From positions 24,337-88,336 of the forward strand of contig CAILYC010000039.1 in NCBI GenBank assembly GCA_903838355.1: 64,000 bases of DNA. The letters are read 5' to 3'. Under the pieces are notes generated by a model that ran no database searches, was not told where the DNA came from, and saw nothing but the letters and a program-made list of their open reading frames with translations. Position 1 is the first letter of the stretch. Every line of letters starts with the position of its first letter. This DNA is from an uncultured Burkholderiales bacterium. GTDB lineage: Bacteria; Pseudomonadota; Gammaproteobacteria; Burkholderiales; Burkholderiaceae_C. A program made the position numbers and the translations under genes. Below, piece by piece: positions 1 through 9,357 of this stretch.

Positions 1-58
1 GATTTTTAAATGGCGAGGAAATCAATCAATGAGTGAAATTTTGACACAGAGGTTTTGA

Positions 59-943
59 ATGATATTTGGATTAATTGGTTTGGGACGCATGGGGCAAGCC
101 GTGGTGCATCGTCTTCAGTCTCAGGGTTTTGATGAGATCTTGGTTTGGGATAAAAATGCCCAGCGCATGGGCGCCGCCAAGCAAATGGGGGTGATGGTGG
201 CCGAGAACGCTGAGGAGGTGGCGCAAAAGGCCTCCATGATCATGTCTCTCATCAACGATGATGCAGGCGCCAAGAGTTTGTACCTCGGTCCACAAGGGCT
301 CTTGCAAGCTTCGGTCGAAGGTAAATTGTTTATCGAGTCGAGCACCCTGCAGCCGCAGACCGTGCGCGAATTGAGTGTTCGTGTGCAAGAAATGGGCGCA
401 CAACTCATTGGTGCGCCCATCATGGGGACCATACCGACCGTGAAAGCGGGTTTGGTGTTCATCCCCGCTGGCGGGCGTTTGCAAGACATTGAGCGGGCCC
501 AACCAGTTTTGAGTGCTTTGAGCATGTCAGTCAAGCACATGGGGGCTGTCGGCAGTGGGCACGCCATCAAATTGGTCTCCAATTTGACGATGGCGGCTTA
601 TATTCAGTCTTTGTCCGAAGGTCTGGCCATGGGTTTGGGTGAGGGCTTGGAGATGGAGCAAATGTTGGAGGTGCTCGCCATGTCACCGACGGCCAATGCG
701 TGGTTGAAAAATAAAAAGAATGTGCTTTTGGGTCATTCAGAAGAGACGACCCTAGATATCAACAATTTGCGCAAAGACATGATCAATGTGGTGGCCTGTG
801 GCTCTGCAGTGGGTGTTCCTATGGGGTTGTCAAGTGCCCTCGTGTCCAATCTGTCGGGTGCGGTGGCGGGTGGTGCTGGGCAAGAAGACATTGCCCATTT
901 GCCTCAATTTTTCATTGAGAAGATGGTACAAAACCCAGCTTGA
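59..943 (+). CDS. Beta-hydroxyacid dehydrogenase (3-hydroxyisobutyrate dehydrogenase-like)
   Basis: A 294-residue NAD(P)-dependent oxidoreductase of the 3-hydroxyisobutyrate / 6-phosphogluconate dehydrogenase family. The Rossmann motif GLGRMG is at residues 7-12. The substrate-binding stretch near residue 118 (GAPIMG) and the helix with the catalytic lysine (GHAIKLVSN, about residues 163-171) are present, and the length fits the family. An AGAGG ribosome site lies about 6 bases before the ATG. An open frame upstream ends at base 58 (TGA directly before this ATG) and may be the tail of a preceding gene. The substrate cannot be told from sequence; neighbours suggest carboxylic-acid catabolism, with tartronate semialdehyde or 3-hydroxyisobutyrate as family-typical options. 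Confidence 0.85.
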   Translation: MIFGLIGLGRMGQAVVHRLQSQGFDEILVWDKNAQRMGAAKQMGVMVAENAEEVAQKASMIMSLINDDAGAKSLYLGPQGLLQASVEGKLFIESSTLQPQTVRELSVRVQEMGAQLIGAPIMGTIPTVKAGLVFIPAGGRLQDIERAQPVLSALSMSVKHMGAVGSGHAIKLVSNLTMAAYIQSLSEGLAMGLGEGLEMEQMLEVLAMSPTANAWLKNKKNVLLGHSEETTLDINNLRKDMINVVACGSAVGVPMGLSSALVSNLSGAVAGGAGQEDIAHLPQFFIEKMVQNPA

Positions 944-1026
944 ACGCATTTTTCTTCTGCTCTACAGCGTGAGCAATCCGCCTCAACGGTCTGGGCGTTA
1001 AACCCAAATTCACAAAAAGTATAAAT

Positions 1027-1058
1027 AAAAAAAGCCCCGACTCAATCAGGGCTTTTTT
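1027..1058. terminator. Bidirectional intrinsic terminator
   Basis: An AGCCC/GGGCT stem at about 1033-1053 is flanked by an A-run on the left and a T-run on the right. It can end transcription of the plus-strand dehydrogenase (ends 943) and of the minus-strand binding-protein gene (ends 1097), which converge here. Confidence 0.8.
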
Positions 1059-1096
1059 GCGATGTTGTCAGATTTGAGCGTGGATGAAATTTATTA

Positions 1097-2320
1097 TCAA
1101 TTGACCTGCATTTTGACACCAGGAGCGGCCAAATTTTTCGGCCAAACCATCAGCCACTGACCGTTTTGGAGTTGTTTAACATGCATCAAATCATCGCCGT
1201 AATTGAAGGGCCCATCAAATCTCACTTTGCCCACGACGGTATCGACTTGGTTGGTTTTGAGCCATTTGGCAAGCAAAGCGTCATCAAGACTCTTGGTGCC
1301 CGAGACAGCGGCTTCCAACATTTGCCAAGCGACAAATGAGCTGGCGGCTTGAACTTCCACTTTGGTGTAGGGTAAGCCTTCGGCCTTGGCTTTGATGTCA
1401 AAATTTTTGATCAAGGTCTCAGCGCCTTTGTTCTTGGTAAAGGGCGCGTGCTCTTCAAATGGAGAAATAGCAAATGAGCCTTGCCCTTCGGGTGCTGCGG
1501 CCAAGATGCCGGGGGAGGGGTAGACGTGGGTGTGCAAAGGGGGGGTGTAATCGATTTTTTTCATCGCTTCGAGCACTTGATTGCCTTCGGCACCAATGTC
1601 GCCAATCCAGACCAAATCAGGTTTGGCATCTTTCACACGGGCTGCAATGGCGGAGAAATCGCGATTGCCAAAATCCCAGTCCAAATAAAGCACTTCTTTC
1701 AAGCCGCGTTGCTTGGCCACTTCTCTGGCGCCAGTGGACAAAAAAAGCACAGAAGGGAATTTGCTCGTGATGATGGCAATGGTTTTGGGTGGTTTGTCCA
1801 GTGAAGCCATGGCATCAAAGACCGTATTGGGGACGGTTTTTTCTGGATAAGATCCCAACGCCCATGCGGGAAACTGTTTGTCGTATTTCGCTTGACTTGG
1901 AATGCCGAAGGTGTGGTGAATGAGCAGTTTATTGTTGCGCTCGGCCACCACCATGGCCGCCAAAATAGCGCCAGTGGCATAAGGCCCCATGAGCAAGTCG
2001 ACTTTGTCGCTGTTCAAGAGCTGCTCATAGAGCGTACGGGCCAATTCGGGCTTGGATTGATCGTCCTTGAGCACCCATTCGACTTTGCGGCCCAAAAACC
2101 CCCCTCTTTTGTTGATGTCCTCAATGGCGATTTCACCGGCCAATTTGTGCACCACGCCTGTTGCCGAAAGTGGGCCCGTGAGTGCCAAGGTGCTGCCGAT
2201 TCGAATTGGAGGGTTGGCCTGCGCAAACACAAGACCACTCAAAAGACTGAGCAATAAGCCACCCATGATTGCCGGCAGCTTTGTGCTCAGTTGGATTGCC
2301 AATTTGAAGATGCGGTTCAT
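1097..2320 (-). CDS. ABC transporter substrate-binding protein, LivK / periplasmic binding fold type I
   Basis: A 407-residue periplasmic receptor of the branched-chain amino acid/amide (HAAT) family. It starts with a basic region and hydrophobic signal peptide, cleaved probably after VFAQA near residue 35. The mature protein opens with the family-typical IRIGSTLALTGPLSATG and continues with KWVLKDD-like and LLMGPYATGA segments. AAAGGA lies 5 bases before the ATG. No permease or ATPase gene adjoins it; the nearest LivHMGF set (13909-17270) lacks a LivK gene, so this protein could serve it, although about 11 kb separates them. In this family in Burkholderiales, ligands are often aromatic or carboxylic acids rather than amino acids; the ligand here is unknown. 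Confidence 0.88.
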   Translation of the reverse strand: MNRIFKLAIQLSTKLPAIMGGLLLSLLSGLVFAQANPPIRIGSTLALTGPLSATGVVHKLAGEIAIEDINKRGGFLGRKVEWVLKDDQSKPELARTLYEQLLNSDKVDLLMGPYATGAILAAMVVAERNNKLLIHHTFGIPSQAKYDKQFPAWALGSYPEKTVPNTVFDAMASLDKPPKTIAIITSKFPSVLFLSTGAREVAKQRGLKEVLYLDWDFGNRDFSAIAARVKDAKPDLVWIGDIGAEGNQVLEAMKKIDYTPPLHTHVYPSPGILAAAPEGQGSFAISPFEEHAPFTKNKGAETLIKNFDIKAKAEGLPYTKVEVQAASSFVAWQMLEAAVSGTKSLDDALLAKWLKTNQVDTVVGKVRFDGPFNYGDDLMHVKQLQNGQWLMVWPKNLAAPGVKMQVN

Positions 2321-2699
2321 TTCATTCCTTTAAAAACAGAACATTTCTTCATGGTATTTTAAAGATCATGGTTCAGTTGGAATCGGTAATTACCCTTTGA
2401 CTTGTGATGTGACGCTGCGCGATGGGGGGACCCATTGGGGGACAATCGAAATTGCGTTGGCCCATTATGCTAAGGCCCTATTGCCTCCAAGCTTGGCTTA
2501 GAGAGGCGTGGCGCGACGCGTCTTCGCTTTTCTTCATTCAATGGATTGAGCTCATGGAGTATTCTGGCGGTGTTCATCACTCGAGAATGTGTGTCATCAA
2601 CAAAGCCCAAGACTTTGCAACCAAAGGGCAACTGTAAAATGACTATGAGGTGGGCTCATCTTTTGTGGCCCTCATGTTTTTTTGTATGAGAGGTGTTTT
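2321..2699. other. Intergenic stretch with a possible aldolase remnant
   Basis: This stretch lies between two divergent genes. One plus-strand frame reads through about 2355-2501 and contains DVTLRDGG followed by a helix-like IEIALAHYAKAL, then stops. That motif is the metal-binding start of HMG-CoA lyase-like (DRE-TIM) aldolases. There is no suitable start codon and no barrel follows, so it is at most the decayed N-terminus of such a gene. A 71-codon frame at 2422-2637 has no recognisable features. The promoters of both flanking genes should also lie here. Confidence 0.35.
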
Positions 2700-3503
2700 A
2701 TGGGTGCAGAATTGTCGGAAATACTGAAGAACAATGTTTTGGAAAAGCTCAGGGCCAATCAAGTGGTTTCTTCCATGACGGTCAAGTTGGTCTCTGGCAT
2801 TGAGATTGCTCAGATTGCCAAAACAGCGGGTTTTGATTCGATCTACATCGACTTGGAGCACAGCAGTTTTTCTCTGGAAACCACGGGTCAAATTTGCATG
2901 GCCGCCATGGCCATTGGTGTGGCCGCCTTTGTGAGAGTGCCTGACAACTCTTCGCAATGGATCTCCAGGGTCTTGGATGGCGGTGCCTTGGGTGTGATTG
3001 CCCCTCATGTGCAGAGCAAAGAAGAGGCGCAAGCGGTGGTGGCCTATGCCAAGTTCCCGCCCTTTGGCGAGCGTTCAGCGGCAGGCGTCATGCCCCATTT
3101 GCAATACCGTTCATTCCCCCCGGACAAGGCTTATCCAGCTTTGAATGCCAACACGATGGTGATTGTTCAATTTGAAAATCAAGCGGCCCTGGATCATGCC
3201 GACGCGATCATGGCGACACCTGGCGTGGACATGGTCATGATTGGCTCCAATGACTTGCTCGCCGACATGGGACTGGCCGGTCAGTACGATCACGTCAAGC
3301 TCAAGGAGGCCTACGCACACACCATTGGGGTGTGTCAAAAGCACGGGAAATTTTGCGGGGTTGGGGGCTTGTCGTCAAGACCGGACTTGGTCGCGCAATT
3401 TGTTCAAATGGGTGCGCGTTATGTGTCCACTGGCACCGATTTGGCGTTTCTCTTGGGGGCTGCTACAGAAAAAGCCAAGCAAGTCAATGGCTTGAAGGTG
3501 TGA
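2700..3503 (+). CDS. HpcH/HpaI-family aldolase
   Basis: A 267-residue class II pyruvate aldolase of the HpcH/HpaI (2,4-dihydroxyhept-2-ene-1,7-dioate / 2-keto-3-deoxy-rhamnonate aldolase) type, a metal-dependent TIM barrel that cleaves hydroxy-keto acids to pyruvate plus an aldehyde. Visible motifs are YIDLEHSSFS (phosphate/metal side), the conserved RVPD and GVIAPHVQSKEEA segments, QFENQAALDHAD with the metal-binding Glu, and GSNDLLADMG with the metal-binding Asp. GAGAGG sits 6 bases before ATG 2700; an earlier in-frame ATG at 2682 lacks such a site. The substrate is not determinable. Confidence 0.88.
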   Translation: MGAELSEILKNNVLEKLRANQVVSSMTVKLVSGIEIAQIAKTAGFDSIYIDLEHSSFSLETTGQICMAAMAIGVAAFVRVPDNSSQWISRVLDGGALGVIAPHVQSKEEAQAVVAYAKFPPFGERSAAGVMPHLQYRSFPPDKAYPALNANTMVIVQFENQAALDHADAIMATPGVDMVMIGSNDLLADMGLAGQYDHVKLKEAYAHTIGVCQKHGKFCGVGGLSSRPDLVAQFVQMGARYVSTGTDLAFLLGAATEKAKQVNGLKV

Positions 3504-3581
3504 GGGTTCAACGACTGCCACTCACGGGTGTGCCCCCGTTCAGATCATGCGATGGCTGTAAACCCCCCGCCTGGACTCTTG

Positions 3582-4451
3582 CTAGGCTTCAAAACCAAAG
3601 AGCCTAGAGGGGTTGTCGCTCAAGATTAATTTTTTTTCGTGATCATTGTCACACCAGCGGTCCAGTAAATTAAAAAGTGCGACCGAGCTGTGCTCCCCAA
3701 AAGACAAGTGAGGGTAATCGCTGCCCCAAATGATGCGGTCTGCGGCTACTTTGATGAGGGCGCGCGCCATGGGATCTGCATCGGTGTAATGGTCAAGCTT
3801 GGACATGCGGTAAATGCCGGTGAACTTGACATAAGCCAAGCGTTGTCCTTCGCTCACGAGTTTCAACAAGTCTTGGAACCCTGGGGCATTGACGCCGTCT
3901 TTGGCCAAATTCATCCCCATGTGCGCCATGGAAAAGGGAATGGTCAAGTGCTTCATGAGTTCGAGCAGTTCTGCGGTCAGCCACCCAGGGAGCAAAAAAT
4001 CGAGGTGCCAGCCCAATGTCTTGCATTTCTCCGCCAAGGTCTCGATGCGAGGTGTCATCTTTTGCGCCAAGCCGGCCTCATAGGGGTGAACCGGGCTCAC
4101 ATTGATGCGGATGCCTCGCACACCCAAAGCGTGCAGGGTCTGCATGTGCTCCAAAGTGACGTCGTCTTCCAAGTCCACCACACCACGGCAACGTTTGACG
4201 CCCACCGCTTTCATGGCGTCGAGCATGCAGCTGTTGTCACGTGCGTACGCACTCGGCTGCACAAACACAAAGCGTGTGAGCCCCAAGTGCTGGGCCAACT
4301 TTAAATAGTCCTCGAGTGGCGCGAGCGGGGGGGCATACCTTAAATCTGCGCCATAGGGGTATTGCGCAGCTGGGCCAAAAACATGAAAGTGTGCGTCGCA
4401 GGCCAAGGCAGGAGCGGTGAAGATGGGTTTTTCGGAAAGATCAAAAGACAT
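3582..4451 (-). CDS. Amidohydrolase-2 family protein, LigI-like
   Basis: A 289-residue TIM-barrel hydrolase similar to 2-pyrone-4,6-dicarboxylate lactonase (LigI). It has the N-terminal metal-ligand motif DAHFHVFGP at about residues 19-27, VFVQPSAYARDN, and near the C-terminus IIWGSDYPHLS with the catalytic Asp, then DNPSRLFGFE. It is a distant paralogue of the true pathway LigI at 20513-21430. The gene is minus-strand, upstream of nothing co-directional within 120 bp, with the Bug receptor 4576-5556 on its 5' side. Its substrate is likely another lactone or cyclic carboxylate; this is inference from family and neighbours. Confidence 0.85.
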   Translation of the reverse strand: MSFDLSEKPIFTAPALACDAHFHVFGPAAQYPYGADLRYAPPLAPLEDYLKLAQHLGLTRFVFVQPSAYARDNSCMLDAMKAVGVKRCRGVVDLEDDVTLEHMQTLHALGVRGIRINVSPVHPYEAGLAQKMTPRIETLAEKCKTLGWHLDFLLPGWLTAELLELMKHLTIPFSMAHMGMNLAKDGVNAPGFQDLLKLVSEGQRLAYVKFTGIYRMSKLDHYTDADPMARALIKVAADRIIWGSDYPHLSFGEHSSVALFNLLDRWCDNDHEKKLILSDNPSRLFGFEA

Positions 4452-4575
4452 GGTGATGTATGCGTGAATCGGTGAGCCAAGGCGCGTTTGAAAAAATCAC
4501 ACATTGAGTGTGATGGACGTGCGAACTGTAATGGTTGATGAGCTCAATGGGGCTGCTCGAGAAGCGGTCTCATGC

Positions 4576-5556
4576 TCATTGAGACGTCAAAGATTTTAGC
4601 CCAGCTTTTTTGATCACCTCAGCCCACATGGCCGATTCTTCCCGAACCAAATTGGCGTATTCGGTCGGTGTATTGCTCGCAGGTTTAACGCCTGCGGCAG
4701 CAAAAATCTCTTGGACTTTGGTCTGGGTCAAGGCATGGACGACTTCTTTTTGCATTCGATCGATGATGTCCTTGGGTACCCCGGTGGGGGTCATCAAGCC
4801 AAACCAATACATCATTTTGTAATTGCCAAAACCAGATTCGGCAAAGGTGGGTACTTGTGGCAAGAGTGGGCTGCGTTGTGTGCCACTCACGGCGATACCT
4901 TGCAAACGCCCCTCCTTGATATAGGCCTGCGCGGAGCCCACCGACCCAATGGCCAAGTCCACTCGGTCGGCTGTCACATCGGTGATGGCTCCAGCAATGC
5001 CTTTGAACGGAATGTGGGTGAGTTGGACGCTGTTTTGAGTAAGAAAGGCTTCCATCGCCAAGTGGGCCGAGGAGCCAATGCCACCTGAACCGTAGGTGAG
5101 CGCGTTTTGATTTTTTTGGCCAAATTGAACAATGTCTTTGAGGCTCTTTAAATTCAAGCCCGGTCTGGCCACCAGCACCGCGGGGGACTCTGCCACAAGG
5201 GTGACTTGCGCGATATCTTTGACTGGGTTGTAAGGGAGTTTGTCATAAAGAGCGGTGGATACGGCAAACGAATTGTCAGTGAGCAAGAATGTGTAGCCGT
5301 CAGGCGCGGATTTGGCCACTTGATCCGTGCCCAAAGTACTCCCCGCTCCACCTTTGTTGTCAACGATCACGGTTTGTCCGACCTGTTTGCTCAGTTCCAC
5401 GCTCAGCACCCTTGCAGCGGTGTCGGTGAAGGAGCCCGGCACAAAGGGCACGACGATTTTGATGACTTTATTGGGCCAAGCATTGTTTTGTGCGCTGACA
5501 TTGAGCGAGACACACCACCACAATGCGACACACCATAAAAGGTTTTTGAGGTTCAT
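4576..5556 (-). CDS. Bug-family (TctC) tripartite tricarboxylate receptor
   Basis: A 326-residue periplasmic solute receptor. ATG 5556 gives a compact signal peptide (KNLLWCVALWWCVSLNVSAQ) immediately before the mature start; the frame is open further upstream to 5724, but that would bury the signal. The Bug-family signatures are IVVPFVPGSFTDTAAR, VIVDNKGGAGSTLG and PDGYTFLL, then TYGSGGIGSSAHLAMEAF. Such receptors bind carboxylates and usually far outnumber their cognate TctAB permeases in Burkholderiales; no TctAB is present here. It lies 103 bp downstream of a second Bug gene on the same strand. Confidence 0.9.
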   Translation of the reverse strand: MNLKNLLWCVALWWCVSLNVSAQNNAWPNKVIKIVVPFVPGSFTDTAARVLSVELSKQVGQTVIVDNKGGAGSTLGTDQVAKSAPDGYTFLLTDNSFAVSTALYDKLPYNPVKDIAQVTLVAESPAVLVARPGLNLKSLKDIVQFGQKNQNALTYGSGGIGSSAHLAMEAFLTQNSVQLTHIPFKGIAGAITDVTADRVDLAIGSVGSAQAYIKEGRLQGIAVSGTQRSPLLPQVPTFAESGFGNYKMMYWFGLMTPTGVPKDIIDRMQKEVVHALTQTKVQEIFAAAGVKPASNTPTEYANLVREESAMWAEVIKKAGLKSLTSQ

Positions 5557-5659
5557 GAGGGGGGTCTTTTTAAATGGGTTTAACGGTCGATAAAAAAACG
5601 GTACACAATCCGCAGCCATGATGCGGCGGATGGATCTCATATCAAGCTTGGATTGAGGT

Positions 5660-6652
5660 TTATTGTGGCTTGATATTGGCCAGTTTAACCACGTTGCTCC
5701 ATTTGATTCTCTCTGATTTGACAAACTCGGTAAACTGTTCGGGATTTTTACCGCCCGTCAAGGACCCTGTGGTGGCAAAGAGTTCATGAACCTCTGTGCT
5801 CGAGAGTGAGAACACCAGCGCTTTGTAAATGGTTTGAACAATCTCTTTGGAAGTGCCCGCTGGTGCAAAAAGACCATTCCAAGCCGTCGTGTCCATGCCC
5901 GGCAAGCCCGACTCGGTCATGGTCGCAATTTCTGGGGCCATGGGCAAGTGAGCAGAACTCGCGACAGCCAAGGCTCTGATTTTGCCGCTTTTGATGAGGG
6001 GGCCCAACACGGCCCACACGCCAAATCCCACATCTAAGTGACCTGCGATCAAATCGGGCGTTTCAGCGCCTGGTGACTTGTAAGGCACCTCCAAAATCTG
6101 GATGTCTGCGGCGAGCTTGACGCGCTCGCCCATCAATTGGATCAGTCCACCGGCTCCCCCAGAGCCATAGGTCAGGGCATTCGGTTTGGATTTGGCCAAA
6201 TCAATCAGCTCCTTGAGCGTTTTCACGGGAACGTTGGGGTTGACCACCAAGATCAAAGGGCCCGATTCAATGTCGCCGATGGCAGGCAGATCTTCTCCCA
6301 AGCGGGTGCCTTTTTCAGCGGTGAACACATCGTTGAGCAAGTTGCTGATGTTGGCGTGCAAGAAGGTATACCCATCTGGCGCGGCTTTGGACGCTTCCCG
6401 TGCCCCAATGGCACCGTTTGCTCCTGGACGATTTTCAATGATCAAGGGTTGACCCAAAAACTCGCCCATCTTGGGGGCGACTTGGCGCATGCGCACATCC
6501 GGTGCTGAACCCGCCGTGGCCGGGACAATGATCACAATGGGTTTTTTTGGATAGTTTTGTGCATGGCTTTGCAGCACGGTCACGCTCAGCAAAACCATCA
6601 AGATGCTAGCGAGGGGTTGCAATTGCTTTGTCATGTGAAAGAGGGGTTTCAT
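5660..6652 (-). CDS. Bug-family (TctC) tripartite tricarboxylate receptor
   Basis: A 330-residue periplasmic receptor with a signal peptide ending near SHAQ (residue 32). It has the Bug motifs IVPATAGSAPDVRMRQV, IIENRPGANGAIGA, PDGYTFL and LTYGSGGAGG. An AGGAG site lies 6 bases before the ATG. It probably forms one transcription unit with the M24 peptidase-like gene upstream (ends 6701) and the second Bug receptor downstream. The pair differs enough in the N-terminal lobe to suggest different ligands. Confidence 0.9.
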   Translation of the reverse strand: MKPLFHMTKQLQPLASILMVLLSVTVLQSHAQNYPKKPIVIIVPATAGSAPDVRMRQVAPKMGEFLGQPLIIENRPGANGAIGAREASKAAPDGYTFLHANISNLLNDVFTAEKGTRLGEDLPAIGDIESGPLILVVNPNVPVKTLKELIDLAKSKPNALTYGSGGAGGLIQLMGERVKLAADIQILEVPYKSPGAETPDLIAGHLDVGFGVWAVLGPLIKSGKIRALAVASSAHLPMAPEIATMTESGLPGMDTTAWNGLFAPAGTSKEIVQTIYKALVFSLSSTEVHELFATTGSLTGGKNPEQFTEFVKSERIKWSNVVKLANIKPQ

Positions 6653-6700
6653 GGTTGACTCCTATTGAAAAGGGCTGTGCAAGGGGCGGGCAGAGTCCCG

Positions 6701-7930
6701 TTACACATGGGTCACGTGACAAGGGATGCGATTGAGCTCTTCGCATCCGCTATCGGTCACGACCACCGTGCCCCCAATGTTGACGCGGTGACTCTCCCAG
6801 CAGGCATTGGGCTCGAAGGCGAACACCATGCCAGCTTGGATCACGGCTTGCCGAATAGGCGCTGAGGGCTGGCCCATGAAGGTCACGCCCATATTGAGTT
6901 TTTCCGTATTGACTTGACTCCTGCCGGCCAAAAAATGCGGTGAAATTGAGTGCACCAATGGGGTGTAAGCCCAGTGTCCCGAGGTCTTGAGGGGCTCCTC
7001 CATGGCTTGCACCAATTCCTGAAAGGTGATCCCAGGTCGCAAGGCTTTGATGCCGGCGTCATAGGACAGCCTGGCCACTTTTTCGCACCCTTGGTTGACG
7101 CTGTCAATGGGGTCAAGTGCCACGGTCATTTGAACTTGAACCTCTTGATTGCCACACATGGGCATGAGTTCGGTTTGCAGCAAGTCACCGCGCTGCAAGA
7201 CCCTGGGTTTTTCGCCGCGCGTGCTCCAACGTGGGGGGCCCCATGAGAGCGTTGCGGGGCCCGAGTTCATGACCAAGGCGGGATAACGCAGGCCGATGCC
7301 AAACTCAAGCATGGCCATGCTGGCGTGGGCAAATATTTTCTCTTCACCCACGCCAGGTTTGGCCAATTTTGCCACCACCTCGCACGCGACCTCTGCCGCA
7401 TGGGCGGCGTAACGAATTTGGACCAACTCCTCAGGGGACTTGACGAGCATCAGATGGCTAAAGAGTTCAGAAACATCTTTGAACTGTGCTTTGGGGAGCG
7501 CTTGGGTGAGTTGCATCCAGAAGTTGGCGGGGATGGCGCCATACACTTCGGTGGGTGCTTGGGAAGTGAGTCCCACAACGCCCAACTGCTCTTGATCCAA
7601 ATGCAAATCTTTGAACCATTGCGCCACCGCTGTGCCATTGGTGGCCACACGGTAGTCTTGTATCCACAACTTGTGCCCTCGCTCTTCGGACCATCTCGCC
7701 CTCATCACCCGCAAGTGTGCCCAGGTGATCACCACGGGCTCACCTTCCAGCGGAAAGAGAACGCAGCCTTCGTTGTAGTCGTCGCTCAGATAACTCTCAT
7801 ACATTTCACGTGAGCGAAATCCTGCGACCAACACCGCTTTGAGGTGTTGCTCACGCATCATGGTCCTCACCCGCGCCCAGCGGCGGTCGCGTTCGTTGAT
7901 GCTGAGCTCTGGCGGTTGGGCTTGAGTCAT
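6701..7930 (-). CDS. M24-family peptidase / creatinase-like hydrolase
   Basis: A 409-residue protein with the two-domain layout of Xaa-Pro aminopeptidase and creatinase: an N-terminal creatinase-like domain (about residues 1-165) and a C-terminal pita-bread domain. The usual first metal Asp of true aminopeptidases is hard to find: the expected strand reads LQTELMPMCGNQEVQVQM, so it may be a metal-independent, creatinase-like member. It also has HSISPHFLAG and a late AFEPNACW. AAAGG lies 6 bases before the ATG. Co-direction with two Bug receptors suggests a hydrolase for an imported amide or carboxylate (inference). Confidence 0.78.
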   Translation of the reverse strand: MTQAQPPELSINERDRRWARVRTMMREQHLKAVLVAGFRSREMYESYLSDDYNEGCVLFPLEGEPVVITWAHLRVMRARWSEERGHKLWIQDYRVATNGTAVAQWFKDLHLDQEQLGVVGLTSQAPTEVYGAIPANFWMQLTQALPKAQFKDVSELFSHLMLVKSPEELVQIRYAAHAAEVACEVVAKLAKPGVGEEKIFAHASMAMLEFGIGLRYPALVMNSGPATLSWGPPRWSTRGEKPRVLQRGDLLQTELMPMCGNQEVQVQMTVALDPIDSVNQGCEKVARLSYDAGIKALRPGITFQELVQAMEEPLKTSGHWAYTPLVHSISPHFLAGRSQVNTEKLNMGVTFMGQPSAPIRQAVIQAGMVFAFEPNACWESHRVNIGGTVVVTDSGCEELNRIPCHVTHV

Positions 7931-8073
7931 GGCTTACCTTTGTTTGAAATTTTTCAGAAATATTAAAGTCAATTTTTAATGGATTTACTCAACTTGATCA
8001 ATAGCGTTTATCCCCATTGATCTGGGTCGGGGCGCTATTTCAACACCTGTTTTAAAGTTGATTGTCCAAAATC

Positions 8074-8104
8074 AAAGCCCCTGGGCTTTGAACTCCAGGG
8101 GCTT
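8074..8104 (-). terminator. Intrinsic terminator of the grpE-dnaK-dnaJ operon
   Basis: An AAGCCCCTGG/CCAGGGGCTT inverted repeat (10 bp, 10-base loop) lies 28 bp past the dnaJ stop. On the minus strand it is followed by a short T-rich tail (TTTGATTTTGG). Confidence 0.7.
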
Positions 8105-8132
8105 GTGTGGCAACGAGACTTGAGAGGAAGCG

Positions 8133-9266
8133 TCAGTTGAAAAATGCTTTCAACTTTTCTGCCCAACCGCCTTCATTAGGGGAATGCTTGACCCCTCCTT
8201 TGCGAAGAGATTCGTCCAACTCTTTGAGCAGCTTGCGTTGGTGTTCGGTCAGTTTAACGGGTGTCTCCACCGTGATATGGCAATACAAGTCACCGTTGAA
8301 GCTCGAGCGTATGCCCTTGATACCTTTGCCCCTTAAGCGAAATTGCTTGCCCGTTTGCGTGCCTTCTGGAATGTCAATGGCCGCCTCGCCTTGGAGGGTG
8401 GGCACTTGAATCTCACCGCCCAAGGCGGCAATGGTAAATCCAATGGGCACGGCACAATGCAAGTCGTCACCGTCGCGCTCAAAGATGTCGTGCTTGTGAA
8501 TTCTAATTTCTATGTACAAGTCCCCAGCGGGACCGCCATTGGCACCGGGCTCGCCGTTGCCCGTGCTCCTGATGCGCATGCCCGAGTCGATGCCAGACGG
8601 GATTTTGATCTCGAGTGTCTTTTGCGTCTGGATTTTGCCTTGTCCGCGACAAGGGCTGCAGGGGTCTGAGATGACCTTGCCCGCACCACGGCAGTGGGGA
8701 CAGGTTTGCTGCACGCTGAAAAAACCTTGGCGCATTTGCACCGATCCTGAGCCGCCGCAGGTGCCACAATTTTTGGCCGAGGTGCCTGGCTTGGCGCCCG
8801 AGCCGTGACAGGTTTCACAGGAGTCCCAGCTGGGCACCTGTATCTGGGTCTCCTTTCCCTTGGCGGCTTCCTCCAGCGTGATCTCCATGGCGTAGTTCAA
8901 GTCATTCCCACGGTAGACTTGTCTGCCCCCTTGCTGGCGTCTGGCTTGACCAAAGATATCGCCAAAGATGTCGCCAAATGAGTCCCCAAACCCACCAAAT
9001 CCAGCGCCGCCCGCACCGCCACCCCTCATGTTGGGGTCCACGCCTGCATGACCAAATTGGTCATAAGCACTGCGTTTTTCTGGGTCAGAAAGCATCTCGT
9101 AGGCTTCCTTGATCTCTTTGAACTTCACCTCGGCTTCCTTGGCGGCATCGCCTTGGTTGCGGTCAGGGTGGTGCTTCATCGCCATTTTGCGATAAGCTTT
9201 TTTGATCTCATCATCACTGGCAGTTTTGGACAGACCCAGAACTTCGTAAAAATCGCGTTTTGCCAT
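8133..9266 (-). CDS. dnaJ: Chaperone DnaJ (Hsp40)
   Basis: A 377-residue full-length type I DnaJ, the J-domain co-chaperone that stimulates DnaK ATPase. Domains in order: J domain with HPD (KHHPDRN, about residues 33-39), a Gly/Phe-rich linker with [16 protein letters not shown], four CxxCxGxG zinc repeats (about residues 140-210; the last reads CSPCRGQG), then the C-terminal client-binding domains. The start [11 protein letters not shown] is family-typical; an ATG three codons earlier (9275) is also possible because AAGG sits close to it. Last gene of the grpE-dnaK-dnaJ operon. Confidence 0.97.
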   Translation of the reverse strand: MAKRDFYEVLGLSKTASDDEIKKAYRKMAMKHHPDRNQGDAAKEAEVKFKEIKEAYEMLSDPEKRSAYDQFGHAGVDPNMRGGGAGGAGFGGFGDSFGDIFGDIFGQARRQQGGRQVYRGNDLNYAMEITLEEAAKGKETQIQVPSWDSCETCHGSGAKPGTSAKNCGTCGGSGSVQMRQGFFSVQQTCPHCRGAGKVISDPCSPCRGQGKIQTQKTLEIKIPSGIDSGMRIRSTGNGEPGANGGPAGDLYIEIRIHKHDIFERDGDDLHCAVPIGFTIAALGGEIQVPTLQGEAAIDIPEGTQTGKQFRLRGKGIKGIRSSFNGDLYCHITVETPVKLTEHQRKLLKELDESLRKGGVKHSPNEGGWAEKLKAFFN

Positions 9267-9357
9267 GATATCCATGCGTCCTTGTTGAACAACAAAGCCG
9301 CGCCCACCTCACAAAGAGGCCTGGACGCGGCGTGATTGCCGATGCGGCGTGAGGGCT

